Assembly (NCBI GenBank): GCA_012718945.1
Contig: JAAYBL010000111.1
Location: forward strand, 1-34,680
DNA length: 34,680 nt
DNA from: Bacteroidales bacterium
Lineage (GTDB): Bacteria > Bacteroidota > Bacteroidia > Bacteroidales > UBA1402
Direction of reading: 5' to 3'
Position 1 is the first letter of the stretch. Each line of letters opens with the position of its first letter. Shown one piece after another: positions 22,483 to 30,090 of this stretch. A program made the position numbers and the translations under genes. The notes under the pieces were generated by a model that was not told the DNA's origin, ran no database searches, and was given only the letters and a program-made list of their open reading frames with translations.

Positions 22483-23777
22483 CCAACATCCCTTTGATTG
22501 TGTCTTTATGGGGGCAACAAGTGGGGCTCTTGTTATGGGATAACGACCGCGACTGTGCGGTGTTTGAGTTTTTCCCTGAATTTGATGCCTTGAATTGGGA
22601 TATAGCCCCTTTGATTATGCCTCTTAATGACATTAAGCGGGGTGAGCGCCTATACTATTACCCACAACTTAGAGGAAATACCTTCAAGGGTCTGCCTGGT
22701 TTGTTGGCCGATTCCTTGCCCGATGATTATGGTAATCAACTCATCGACGAATGGTTTGCTTCCAAAGGGCTGACCGGTCACCAATCAACACCGGTGGATC
22801 GATTGTGTTATATTGGAAACAGGGGCATGGGGGCGTTGAGCTTTGAACCTTCGGATCATGCCGATGGGTTGGATGCTTCTTCCATCGTAGAAATTGGACA
22901 TTTGACAGCACTGGCCAAGGATGTCCTGAGCAAACGCTTGTCATTTTCATCATCATTGGACAATGCTTCGGAAAGGGCTCTTCTGGATATACTTAAGGTG
23001 GGTACGTCTGCTGGAGGGGCCAAACCCAAAGCTATCATTGCCATCAATCAAGACATGTCGGAGGTGCGTTCCGGTCAGGTACAGGCTCCGGTAGGTTTCA
23101 GTTATTGGTTGCTTAAATTTGACGGCCTTGAAGGAGGGCGGGTGACTGACAATCCCAAGGGAATAGGCCGTATTGAATACGCTTACTATAAGATGGCCCT
23201 TGATTGTGGCATCAAGATGAGTGAAAGCCGCTTGTACGAGGAGGGTGATTTCGCGCATTTTTTAACCAAGCGTTTCGATCGCACGGATACGGGAGATAGG
23301 TTGCATACTCAAACGCTGTGTGCCATGGCTCATTACGACAGGGATGACAGGCATTCTTACGAACAAGCGTTCCAGGTGATGAGACGGCTGGGGCTTCCCT
23401 ATGCTGATATGGAACAGATGTATCGGCGTATGGTATTCAATATTATCGCCAGAAACCACGATGACCATACTAAAAATCACGCTTTTATACTGGAGCAGGG
23501 GGGTGAATGGCGGTTGGCACCGGCATATGACCTGTGTTTCACGTATTCATCTTCGGGGCGTTGGACTAGTCAACACCAGCTTTCGGCCAACAACAAACGC
23601 GACGCATTCACTCGAGCTGATTTGCTTGCCGTTGCCAAACAGATGGGCATTAAAAAGGCCGACCTGCTAGTGCAGCAGGTCGTTGATGTAGTGGCGAAAT
23701 GGCCTGATTACGCTGTGGATAGCGGCGTGCAGCCATCACACATCGAACACATCCATCGATTGTTACGGTTATTGTAA
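22479..23777 (+). CDS. hipA: HipA-family serine/threonine kinase toxin
   Basis: 432 residues, matching full-length HipA. It has the N-terminal subdomain (GLPGLLADSLPDDYGNQLI, near residues 71-89), the ATP-binding glycine segment GTSAGGAKPK (175-184), and the catalytic loop NHDDHTKNH at 326-334 with D328 and D329. The metal-binding Asp is D351 in LAPAYDL, and a helical C-terminus completes the protein. HipA kinases phosphorylate translation targets such as glutamyl-tRNA synthetase and cause growth arrest; the target here is unknown. All key residues are present, so the toxin is probably active. It ends exactly one base before the convergent Lrp gene. Confidence 0.93.
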   Translation: MTNIPLIVSLWGQQVGLLLWDNDRDCAVFEFFPEFDALNWDIAPLIMPLNDIKRGERLYYYPQLRGNTFKGLPGLLADSLPDDYGNQLIDEWFASKGLTGHQSTPVDRLCYIGNRGMGALSFEPSDHADGLDASSIVEIGHLTALAKDVLSKRLSFSSSLDNASERALLDILKVGTSAGGAKPKAIIAINQDMSEVRSGQVQAPVGFSYWLLKFDGLEGGRVTDNPKGIGRIEYAYYKMALDCGIKMSESRLYEEGDFAHFLTKRFDRTDTGDRLHTQTLCAMAHYDRDDRHSYEQAFQVMRRLGLPYADMEQMYRRMVFNIIARNHDDHTKNHAFILEQGGEWRLAPAYDLCFTYSSSGRWTSQHQLSANNKRDAFTRADLLAVAKQMGIKKADLLVQQVVDVVAKWPDYAVDSGVQPSHIEHIHRLLRLL

Positions 23778-24254
23778 CTACTTGACAATAGGAATGTGTC
23801 GGACGATGCTTTCTTCCAGCGAGATCAGGGTTTCGGTGGCGGTGACGCCTTTGATTTCCTGAATCTGACGGTTGAGTAGTTCCATCAAGTGTTCGTTGTC
23901 GCGGCAGTACAGTTTCACCAAAATGGTGTAGGGGCCTGTGCAGAAGTGGCATTCAATGATTTCAGGTATTTGTTCCAGATATGGCACAACGTCCTTATAC
24001 ATGGAGCCTCTTTCCAGTTTCACTCCGATATAGGTGCAGGTTTGGTAACCCAGTGTTTTGGGATTGATGGTATAGCCTGAGCCGGTAATGACCCCCAGGT
24101 CGATAAGGCGCTGTACCCTTTGGTGAATAGCGGCGCGGGAGACGCCACAGACGGCGGCCACGTCTTTAAAAGGCACACGGGCGTTTTTGGTGATGATGTC
24201 CAGGATCTGGCGATCCAATGCATCGATTTTTTCAGTTATGACTGGTGCGTTCAT
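23778..24254 (-). CDS. Lrp/AsnC-family transcriptional regulator
   Basis: 158 residues. An N-terminal winged helix-turn-helix (about residues 10-60: LDRQILDIITKNARVPFKDV, then GVSRAAIHQRVQRLIDLGVI) is followed by a RAM ligand-binding domain (about 75-150: TYIGVKLERG, FCTGPYTILVKLYC, GVTATETLISLEE). Such proteins are oligomeric regulators that sense amino acids. The ligand and targets are not evident from the neighbours. The stop codon abuts the hipA stop codon. No terminator is seen between them. Confidence 0.93.
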   Translation of the reverse strand: MNAPVITEKIDALDRQILDIITKNARVPFKDVAAVCGVSRAAIHQRVQRLIDLGVITGSGYTINPKTLGYQTCTYIGVKLERGSMYKDVVPYLEQIPEIIECHFCTGPYTILVKLYCRDNEHLMELLNRQIQEIKGVTATETLISLEESIVRHIPIVK

Positions 24255-24381
24255 AATGGTAAAAAACGAGGTTAATAGTCAAATTGACAGCCAATCACAG
24301 GGATTGGGCAACCGATCTGGGGATTTACTGTACAAAGTAAGCCAATATTTTGTCATTTGCTATCATTTTATAGCAAAAGTG

Positions 24382-24418
24382 AAAAAAAAGAGGCTGCGCT
24401 CGAAAGCACAGCCTCTTT
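24382..24418 (-). terminator. Intrinsic terminator of the FKBP gene
   Basis: On the minus strand the GAGGCTGTGC / GCGCAGCCTC stem, with a TTTCGA loop, is followed by an eight-T run (24389-24382). It lies 18 bp after the FKBP stop codon. Confidence 0.88.
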
Positions 24419-24435
24419 GTCTATCGTTGGAAGAT

Positions 24436-25152
24436 TTACTGAGCGGAATCGGGGTTGACGATGTCCAACAGTTCAACTTCGAAAATCAGCATAGCGCCTG
24501 GTTTGATAACACCGCCGCCGCCTTGGTCACCGTAGGCCAGGTCGGAGGGGATCCAGAATTTATACTTGGAACCAACGCTCATCAGTTGGATACCTTCGGT
24601 CCAACCTTTGATGACTTGGTTCAAGGGGAATTGAGCGGGGCTGCCACGTTCAACAGAGCTGTCAAATACTTTGCCGTCCATCAATGTACCATGGTAGTGT
24701 ACGCTAACAACGGAAGTGTCGGCAGGTTTGGCGCCTTCACCTTCTTTGATGACTTCGTATTGGAGGCCTGAAGCTGTGGTAACAACACCAGCCTTTTTGC
24801 CGTTCTTTTCAAAGAATTTGGCAACATCTTCCTTGGTTGTTTTGGCAGCGTCAGCTTGAGCTGTCATCAGACATTGTTGGAAAATACCGTATGCTTCGTC
24901 AGGAGAGATGGCCAATTTGCCGGTGTCACCCTTAAGGGCAGCTTCAAATACATCGAGGAATAAGTCGATGTTGATCTCAGCTGGGAATTCCTGCAGGTTT
25001 TGGTTCATGCTGAAACCCATACCAACACCATAAGCATAGCTAAGGCTGTCGATGGCCGTCTTCATGTTCTTCTCGGAAACTTTGTTGCAACCGGCGAAAC
25101 TGACGCTGAGGACCAGCATGACGCCGACAAAAAGGAAACTCAATTTTTTCAT
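24436..25152 (-). CDS. FKBP-type peptidyl-prolyl isomerase lipoprotein
   Basis: 238 residues from the ATG at 25152, which gives MKKLSFLFVGVMLVLSVSFAGC, a lipoprotein signal with Cys22. The in-frame start at 25242 would overlap the -7 element at 25240-25247, so it is rejected. Residues about 30-120 are the helical dimerisation region of FkpA/Mip-like proteins (SLSYAYGVGMGFSMNQN). Residues about 133-232 are the FKBP domain, with VHYHGTLMDGKVFDSS, GWTEGIQLMSVGSKYKFWIP, LAYGDQG and LIFEVELLDI. It should catalyse proline isomerisation during folding of exported proteins in the periplasm. It is transcribed divergently from the nucleoside kinase. Confidence 0.94.
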   Translation of the reverse strand: MKKLSFLFVGVMLVLSVSFAGCNKVSEKNMKTAIDSLSYAYGVGMGFSMNQNLQEFPAEINIDLFLDVFEAALKGDTGKLAISPDEAYGIFQQCLMTAQADAAKTTKEDVAKFFEKNGKKAGVVTTASGLQYEVIKEGEGAKPADTSVVSVHYHGTLMDGKVFDSSVERGSPAQFPLNQVIKGWTEGIQLMSVGSKYKFWIPSDLAYGDQGGGGVIKPGAMLIFEVELLDIVNPDSAQ

Positions 25153-25239
25153 TTGTTTGGTCTTTATTGTTTTAAGTGTGAAAAAAGTATGCGCACAGGA
25201 AGCCGAAATCTCGACAGTAACCATGGTGACTACAGCCAG

Positions 25240-25247
25240 CAAAAGTA
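25240..25247 (-). promoter_or_regulatory. Promoter -7 element of the FKBP gene
   Basis: Minus-strand TACTTTTG matches TAnnTTTG, 87 bp before the ATG at 25152. The -33 partner is not clear. Confidence 0.45.
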
Positions 25248-25293
25248 AATAATTTTTCGTAATTTAGAGCCTCAATTAAGTTTCATTTGCAGA

Positions 25294-26955
25294 ATGGGTA
25301 AAACGATACGGGTTTTTTGCGTCAATACAGGTGAACATGCGCTCTTTCCTATGGGAACCAGCGCGTTCGAAGTCTATCAACAGATGGCGGCAAAGGTGTT
25401 GCCTGGTGTCATCGCGGCCAGAGTCAACAACAAGACAGTCAGTCTCAAATACGAGCTATACAATCCCAAACAGATTGAATTCATCGACCTTAACAGCAGT
25501 TCGGGCATGCGTGCTTATGTGCGCACCTTGACGTTTGTGCTGTCGGCCGCCATTTCAGAGTTGTATCCGAACGGCGTGTTTCGGTTGGAACACCCCGTGT
25601 CCAAGGGCTATTTCTGCGAACTGGAACTGGGCAGACCGCTCAAACCCAAAGACCTGGAGGCTATCAAGATGCGCATGCAGGAACTCATCGATGCCGACAA
25701 TGACATTGATTATTACAGGGACGAGACGCCTGTTGTCATCGAGATGTTCAGGGAGCGTGGACGCAAGGACATCGTAGACCTGCTTGAAAGCAAGGGGGCT
25801 TTGTACAGCGACTACTGGAAAATGGGTTGGCATATTGATTATTATTATGGTGCCTTGGCCATGTCAACAGGCGCTGTCACCCTGTTTGATTTAAAGCCTT
25901 ATTTCAACGGTTTCTTGTTGCAGATTCCCGATCGCAAGAATCCGACCAAATTGGAAGACATTGTTCCTCAGCATAAAATGCTGGGCGTGTTCAACGAGTT
26001 TCTCCGCTGGAACCGCATCATGTCGTTGACCACGGTAGGTGATCTCAATAAATTGTGTCTCAGTGGTGAATCCACCCATCTGATCAATGTTTCCGAGTCA
26101 TTGCAGGAAAAGAAGATTGCCCAGATTGCCGACCAGATTCAACAACAACAAACGGCCCGCATTATCCTGATTTCTGGCCCTTCCTCGTCTGGAAAAACAA
26201 CGTTTGCCAAACGGTTGAGCATTCAGCTGATGGTCTTGGGTATCAAACCGGTAGCATTGTCGCTCGATGATTATTTCAAGGAAAGGGAGGATACACCGCT
26301 GGATGAAAACGGCCAATACGACTTTGAGTCCCTCTACGCCCTTGATCTCGACTTGTTTAACTCACAGCTCAAAGCACTGCTGAAGGGTGAGACCGTGGAA
26401 ACACCCACGTTTAATTTCACCACAGGGAGCAAGGAGTACAAGGGCAATACCTTGAAATTGAATCCCAACAACGTGCTCATACTCGAGGGTATCCACGCCT
26501 TGAATCCTGCGCTGTTGCCGGGGATAAAGCCTGAACTGTTGTTTAAGGTATATGTGTCGGCCTTGACGTCCATCTCCCTGGATTACCACAACTGGATACC
26601 CACTACCGACAACCGATTGTTGCGGCGCATCATCAGGGACTTCCGCTACAGGGGTTATTCGGCTCAGGACACCATTTCCCGTTGGGAGAGCGTGCGGGAC
26701 GGTGAGGAGAAATGGATATTCCCTTACCAGGAAAACGCCGATGCCATGTTCAATTCAGCGCTGTTGTTTGAGTTTTCTGTACTCAGAAGCTACGCTGAAC
26801 CCATCCTCAGGCAGGTGCCCCAGCGCTGCCCGGAATACACGGAAGCTCACCGTTTGCTGCGCTTCCTTGAGTTCTTTGTGCCGATTTCCGATCCGGAGAT
26901 TCCCAAAACCTCTTTATTGAGGGAATTCCTCGGGGGCAGCAGTTTCAGGTATTAG
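25294..26955 (+). CDS. TGS-domain nucleoside (uridine-like) kinase
   Basis: 553 residues. The N-terminal part (about 1-65) is a TGS-like domain and about 70-215 resembles the second additional domain of threonyl-tRNA synthetase (the segment YYRDETPVVIEMFRERGRKD). The kinase domain starts near 290 with P-loop GPSSSGKTT (295-303) and the substrate motif LSLDDYF (323-328), then LILEGIHALNP and DNRLLRRIIRDFRYRGYSA. The family phosphorylates nucleosides with NTP, and this fused architecture is common in Bacteroidota and clostridia. The natural substrate here is not known. It is followed after 58 bp by rpoN, which has its own promoter. Confidence 0.93.
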   Translation: MGKTIRVFCVNTGEHALFPMGTSAFEVYQQMAAKVLPGVIAARVNNKTVSLKYELYNPKQIEFIDLNSSSGMRAYVRTLTFVLSAAISELYPNGVFRLEHPVSKGYFCELELGRPLKPKDLEAIKMRMQELIDADNDIDYYRDETPVVIEMFRERGRKDIVDLLESKGALYSDYWKMGWHIDYYYGALAMSTGAVTLFDLKPYFNGFLLQIPDRKNPTKLEDIVPQHKMLGVFNEFLRWNRIMSLTTVGDLNKLCLSGESTHLINVSESLQEKKIAQIADQIQQQQTARIILISGPSSSGKTTFAKRLSIQLMVLGIKPVALSLDDYFKEREDTPLDENGQYDFESLYALDLDLFNSQLKALLKGETVETPTFNFTTGSKEYKGNTLKLNPNNVLILEGIHALNPALLPGIKPELLFKVYVSALTSISLDYHNWIPTTDNRLLRRIIRDFRYRGYSAQDTISRWESVRDGEEKWIFPYQENADAMFNSALLFEFSVLRSYAEPILRQVPQRCPEYTEAHRLLRFLEFFVPISDPEIPKTSLLREFLGGSSFRY

Positions 26956-26960
26956 GGTCG

Positions 26961-26993
26961 TTTCGTACATTTGGCCCCAAATTGTTATCTTTG
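26961..26993 (+). promoter_or_regulatory. Promoter of rpoN and probably of the rpoN-ispG group
   Basis: TATCTTTG at 26986-26993 is a perfect -7 element, 20 bp before the ATG at 27014. TTTC at 26961-26964, 21 bp upstream of it, is a near match for the -33 TTTG. Confidence 0.6.
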
Positions 26994-27013
26994 TCGCAAA
27001 CAGTCTGAGCACC

Positions 27014-28468
27014 ATGTTACGTCAGTTCCAACAGCAGAAACTGCTTCAGAAGCTATCGCCGCAGCAAATCCAGCTCATCAAGCTTCTGGAGGTCCCTTCT
27101 GTTGAAATGACGGAAAGGGTCATGCAGGAAGTGGACGCCAATCCTGCCCTGGAACTGGGCGATAACGCGGTAACCGAGCAAAACGACGACCCCCTCTACG
27201 ATACCGGCGATGGGGGTAACAACGATGACTTCACGTTTGATGATTATGCCGCCGATGATGATATCCCTGATTATAAGATGAGGCAATCGGGTGGTGAATC
27301 GGCTCTTGAAAACTGGAAAGATTGGCTGCCGGTAACAGACGATTTGACCCTCAATAGTTTTCTACTGGATCAACTAAACCTACAGGAATTGTCGGACGAT
27401 GACAAGAAGGTTGCCACCTTTATTATTGGTAACATCGACGATGACGGCTATTTACGCCGTACACCGGAAGCACTGTCCGACGATTTGTCCATCATACTTG
27501 GCTTAGAGGTCTCTGTGGAGACCATCAAAGACCTTATTCGGCTGATTCAGCAGTTTGACCCACCTGGTGTGGGAGCAGCCGATTTAAAGGAGTGCCTGCT
27601 GCTTCAGCTACGGCGTAAGGCACCCAGCCCCTTGCATGCCCAAACGATAACCCTGTTGGAAGAACAATTCAACGAAGTGTCCAGAAAACAGTACGAGGTT
27701 ATTCTGAAAAAGATGAACTGCGGCGAGGATGCTCTCAAGGCCATGATGTTGGAAATCACCAAGCTCAACCCAAAACCTGGTCATTTGTTCGGCTCTGTGC
27801 TGGAAGAAAAGCGGGAACAAGTGGTGCCCGACTTCCTGCTCGAGAACAACGACGGCTACCTGTTGCTGACCTTGAACAGTGGTAACGTTCCACAGCTGCA
27901 TGTGAACAAAGGCTACCTTGACATGGCGAGCGATTATAAAGCCAACGTCAAGAACCAAACCAGGGAAGCCAGGGAAGCCTTGCAGTTTGCCAAGGAAAAA
28001 GTGGACTCGGCCAGGTGGTTTATCGAAGCCGTGCGCCAGCGACAGGAGACCTTGATGAGAACCATGCAGGCTATTATCGATTATCAACGAGCCTATTTTC
28101 TGGATGGCGATGAGAAGTTGCTGAAGCCAATGATACTCAAAGATATCGCCCAAAAAACCGGCTACGATATTTCCACCATATCCAGGGTGAGCAACAGCAA
28201 ATACATCCAAACCGAATTCGGTTTGTTCCCCTTGCGGTATTTTTTCACCGAAGGTATGCAAACGGATAGTGGTGAGGCTGTTTCCTCACTGGAGATTAAG
28301 ACGATTATTCAAGAGAATATCGCTGGAGAAGACAAGAAGGAACCTTTGACTGACGACCAATTATCCGCCATATTGACGGAGAAGGGGTATGTGATTGCCA
28401 GGCGAACGGTGGCTAAATACAGGGATCAACTGGGTATACCGGTGGCCAGACTACGACGTGAAATTTAA
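27014..28468 (+). CDS. rpoN: RNA polymerase sigma-54 factor
   Basis: 484 residues, a normal length. Region I at the N-terminus is Gln- and Leu-rich (MLRQFQQQKLLQKLSPQQIQ), as required for contact with enhancer-binding proteins. An acidic region II (about 50-95, many Asp) follows, then the core-binding region and the DNA-binding region. The RpoN box ARRTVAKYRD at residues 462-471 recognises the -24 element. Sigma-54 directs transcription from -24/-12 promoters when a bacterial enhancer-binding protein is present. None of its activators is in the window. The next gene begins 10 bp after the stop codon. Confidence 0.97.
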   Translation: MLRQFQQQKLLQKLSPQQIQLIKLLEVPSVEMTERVMQEVDANPALELGDNAVTEQNDDPLYDTGDGGNNDDFTFDDYAADDDIPDYKMRQSGGESALENWKDWLPVTDDLTLNSFLLDQLNLQELSDDDKKVATFIIGNIDDDGYLRRTPEALSDDLSIILGLEVSVETIKDLIRLIQQFDPPGVGAADLKECLLLQLRRKAPSPLHAQTITLLEEQFNEVSRKQYEVILKKMNCGEDALKAMMLEITKLNPKPGHLFGSVLEEKREQVVPDFLLENNDGYLLLTLNSGNVPQLHVNKGYLDMASDYKANVKNQTREAREALQFAKEKVDSARWFIEAVRQRQETLMRTMQAIIDYQRAYFLDGDEKLLKPMILKDIAQKTGYDISTISRVSNSKYIQTEFGLFPLRYFFTEGMQTDSGEAVSSLEIKTIIQENIAGEDKKEPLTDDQLSAILTEKGYVIARRTVAKYRDQLGIPVARLRREI

Positions 28469-28478
28469 CACGTACATT

Positions 28479-29084
28479 ATGACAACGCTCTTCAAATGGG
28501 TTTCTGGTATTTTACACCCACTGCTTCTGCCATTCATTGGCGCCATTCTCTTTTTTCAGGCAGGGGTGTACGTCTTGTATCCCATGAACTATAAGTTGTA
28601 CGTTGCTGGCCTGGTCTTTTTAACCACGGGTATTTTACCGGCCCTCGCCATTTTATTGCTGCGTCAGCAAGGTGTGGTTGCTGACCTGGATGTGTCGGTG
28701 CGTTCCCAGCGTGTATGGCCTTACGCCATTATTTTTCTGGCTTACCTGGGTACCATAGTGTTATTGTTCAAGGTGGCCATCCCCTGGGCCATCATTAAAC
28801 TTTACCTGGGTTCGCTTTTATCTATCGTGTTGGCCTTTCTCATTACCCTGAAGTGGAAAATCAGTGCGCACACCATGTCTTTCGGCTGTTTAATTGCCGG
28901 TATCATCATTGTGTGCCTGCAACAGCAACTCAATCCCACGTTGTTGCTGTCGATTTGTTTTTTGCTGGCCGGCCTGCAAGCCTCCAGCCGACTTTATCTT
29001 AAGGCGCATACCGTCGCACAAGCTGCCAGTGGTTTTCTGCTGGGAGCCCTTTCGGTTACAAGTCTATACTTATTAATCCCCTAA
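28479..29084 (+). CDS. PAP2-like integral membrane protein, probably non-catalytic
   Basis: 201 residues from the ATG at 28479. The 28-residue longer in-frame start lies inside rpoN and is polar, so it is rejected. The protein has about six membrane helices (for example VYVLYPMNYKLYVAGLVFL, LGSLLSIVLAFLITL and SFGCLIAGIIIVCL). Two segments echo PAP2 phosphatase motifs: SAHTMSFG (like the PSGH motif) and SRLYLKAHTVAQAASG (like SRxxxxxHxxxD). The terminal Asp is replaced and there is no Lys-x6-Arg-Pro motif, so lipid-phosphatase activity is doubtful. It sits between rpoN and gcvH with very short gaps (10 and 11 bp) and is probably co-transcribed. Confidence 0.8.
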   Translation: MTTLFKWVSGILHPLLLPFIGAILFFQAGVYVLYPMNYKLYVAGLVFLTTGILPALAILLLRQQGVVADLDVSVRSQRVWPYAIIFLAYLGTIVLLFKVAIPWAIIKLYLGSLLSIVLAFLITLKWKISAHTMSFGCLIAGIIIVCLQQQLNPTLLLSICFLLAGLQASSRLYLKAHTVAQAASGFLLGALSVTSLYLLIP

Positions 29085-29095
29085 AATAGAACAGT

Positions 29096-29473
29096 ATGAA
29101 TACCCCTGAAAATTTTCATTACACAAAAGATCACGAATGGCTGAAGCTGGAAGGCAACGAAGCCATAATTGGCATCACGGATTATGCCCAGACAGAATTG
29201 GGTGACATCATTTTTGCTGAGTTGCCAGCTGTTGGTGCCATTCTTGAAAAGAATGCTGCTTTTGGCACGGTTGAAGCCGTGAAAGCTGTCTCTGAAGTCT
29301 TTATGCCTGTATCCGGTGAGGTGATTGCTGTCAATGCGGAAGTGACCGATAAGCCAGAAGTCATCAACCAGGATCCTTACGGTGCCGGTTGGATGATTCG
29401 TGTACGCCTGACCAAGCCAGAAGAAGTCGCTGAACTGATGGATGCTGCCGCTTACACGGCATTCATTCAATAA
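29096..29473 (+). CDS. gcvH: Glycine cleavage system H protein
   Basis: 125 residues, a typical length. Starts MNTPENFHYTKDHEWLKLEG. The lipoylated lysine is K63 in FGTVEAVKAVSE, which matches the conserved site. The H protein carries the aminomethyl group between the P, T and L proteins and can also serve in lipoate metabolism. The P, T and L genes are not in this window, as is usual for Bacteroidota, where gcvH sits apart. It lies 11 bp after the membrane-protein gene and 3 bp before purE. Confidence 0.97.
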   Translation: MNTPENFHYTKDHEWLKLEGNEAIIGITDYAQTELGDIIFAELPAVGAILEKNAAFGTVEAVKAVSEVFMPVSGEVIAVNAEVTDKPEVINQDPYGAGWMIRVRLTKPEEVAELMDAAAYTAFIQ

Positions 29474-29476
29474 CTG

Positions 29477-29998
29477 ATGTTGAACAACGATATGAAGCCA
29501 GTTGTCAGCATCATCATGGGCAGCACGTCCGACCTTGAGGTTATGGACAAAGCGGCCGCCCTGCTCAACGAGTTTAGCATTCCTTTCGAGATCAACGCTT
29601 TGTCGGCTCATCGTACCCCGGAAGAAGTGGAGCGTTTTGCCAACGGGGCGGCCGAGAGGGGTATTAAGGTGATTATCGCTGCTGCCGGTATGGCTGCCCA
29701 CCTGCCTGGTGTGATTGCAGCCTCCACCACGCTGCCTGTGATAGGTGTACCCATCAATGCCAGCCTGGGTGGCATGGACGCCCTCCTGGCCATCGTGCAA
29801 ATGCCTCCGGGTATACCAGTAGCTACGGTGGGTGTCAATGGAGCCCTCAACGCGGCGATTCTGGCTACTCAGATCCTGGCACAAAGCGATCCTGTCATTG
29901 AAGCCACTCTAAAGGCCTACAAAGAGGGCCTGAAGTCGAAGATTGTCAAGGCCAATGAGGAACTGAAAAAGATATCATATCCTTTCAAGACCAATTGA
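29477..29998 (+). CDS. purE: N5-carboxyaminoimidazole ribonucleotide mutase
   Basis: 173 residues. Class I PurE signatures are present: MGSTSDL (residues 14-20), SAHRTP with His45, and the Gly/Ala-rich core IIAAAGMAAHLPGVIA, then GVPINASLGGMDALL and IVQMPPGIPVATV. It converts N5-CAIR to CAIR in purine synthesis; the partner PurK is not in this window. MLNND may be an artificial extension, because an alternative ATG at 29492 gives MKPVVSIIMGSTSD. It follows gcvH by 3 bp and is clearly in the same operon. Confidence 0.97.
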   Translation: MLNNDMKPVVSIIMGSTSDLEVMDKAAALLNEFSIPFEINALSAHRTPEEVERFANGAAERGIKVIIAAAGMAAHLPGVIAASTTLPVIGVPINASLGGMDALLAIVQMPPGIPVATVGVNGALNAAILATQILAQSDPVIEATLKAYKEGLKSKIVKANEELKKISYPFKTN

Positions 29999-30090
29999 GG
30001 ATGAAGAACGGGGCACTCAGCGTGCTCCGTTTCTGTCTGAAACCCTTTTTCTCGCCAACAAACGTTGTGTGTATTTTTAATTGTAATTGT

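Noticed and set aside
27608-28261. Open frame of 217 codons on the minus strand inside rpoN
   Set aside because: Antisense shadow of a certain gene, with no promoter and no recognisable domain.
29081-29884. Open frame of 267 codons on the minus strand across gcvH and purE
   Set aside because: It spans two certain plus-strand genes and has a His-rich, low-complexity composition typical of antisense reading.
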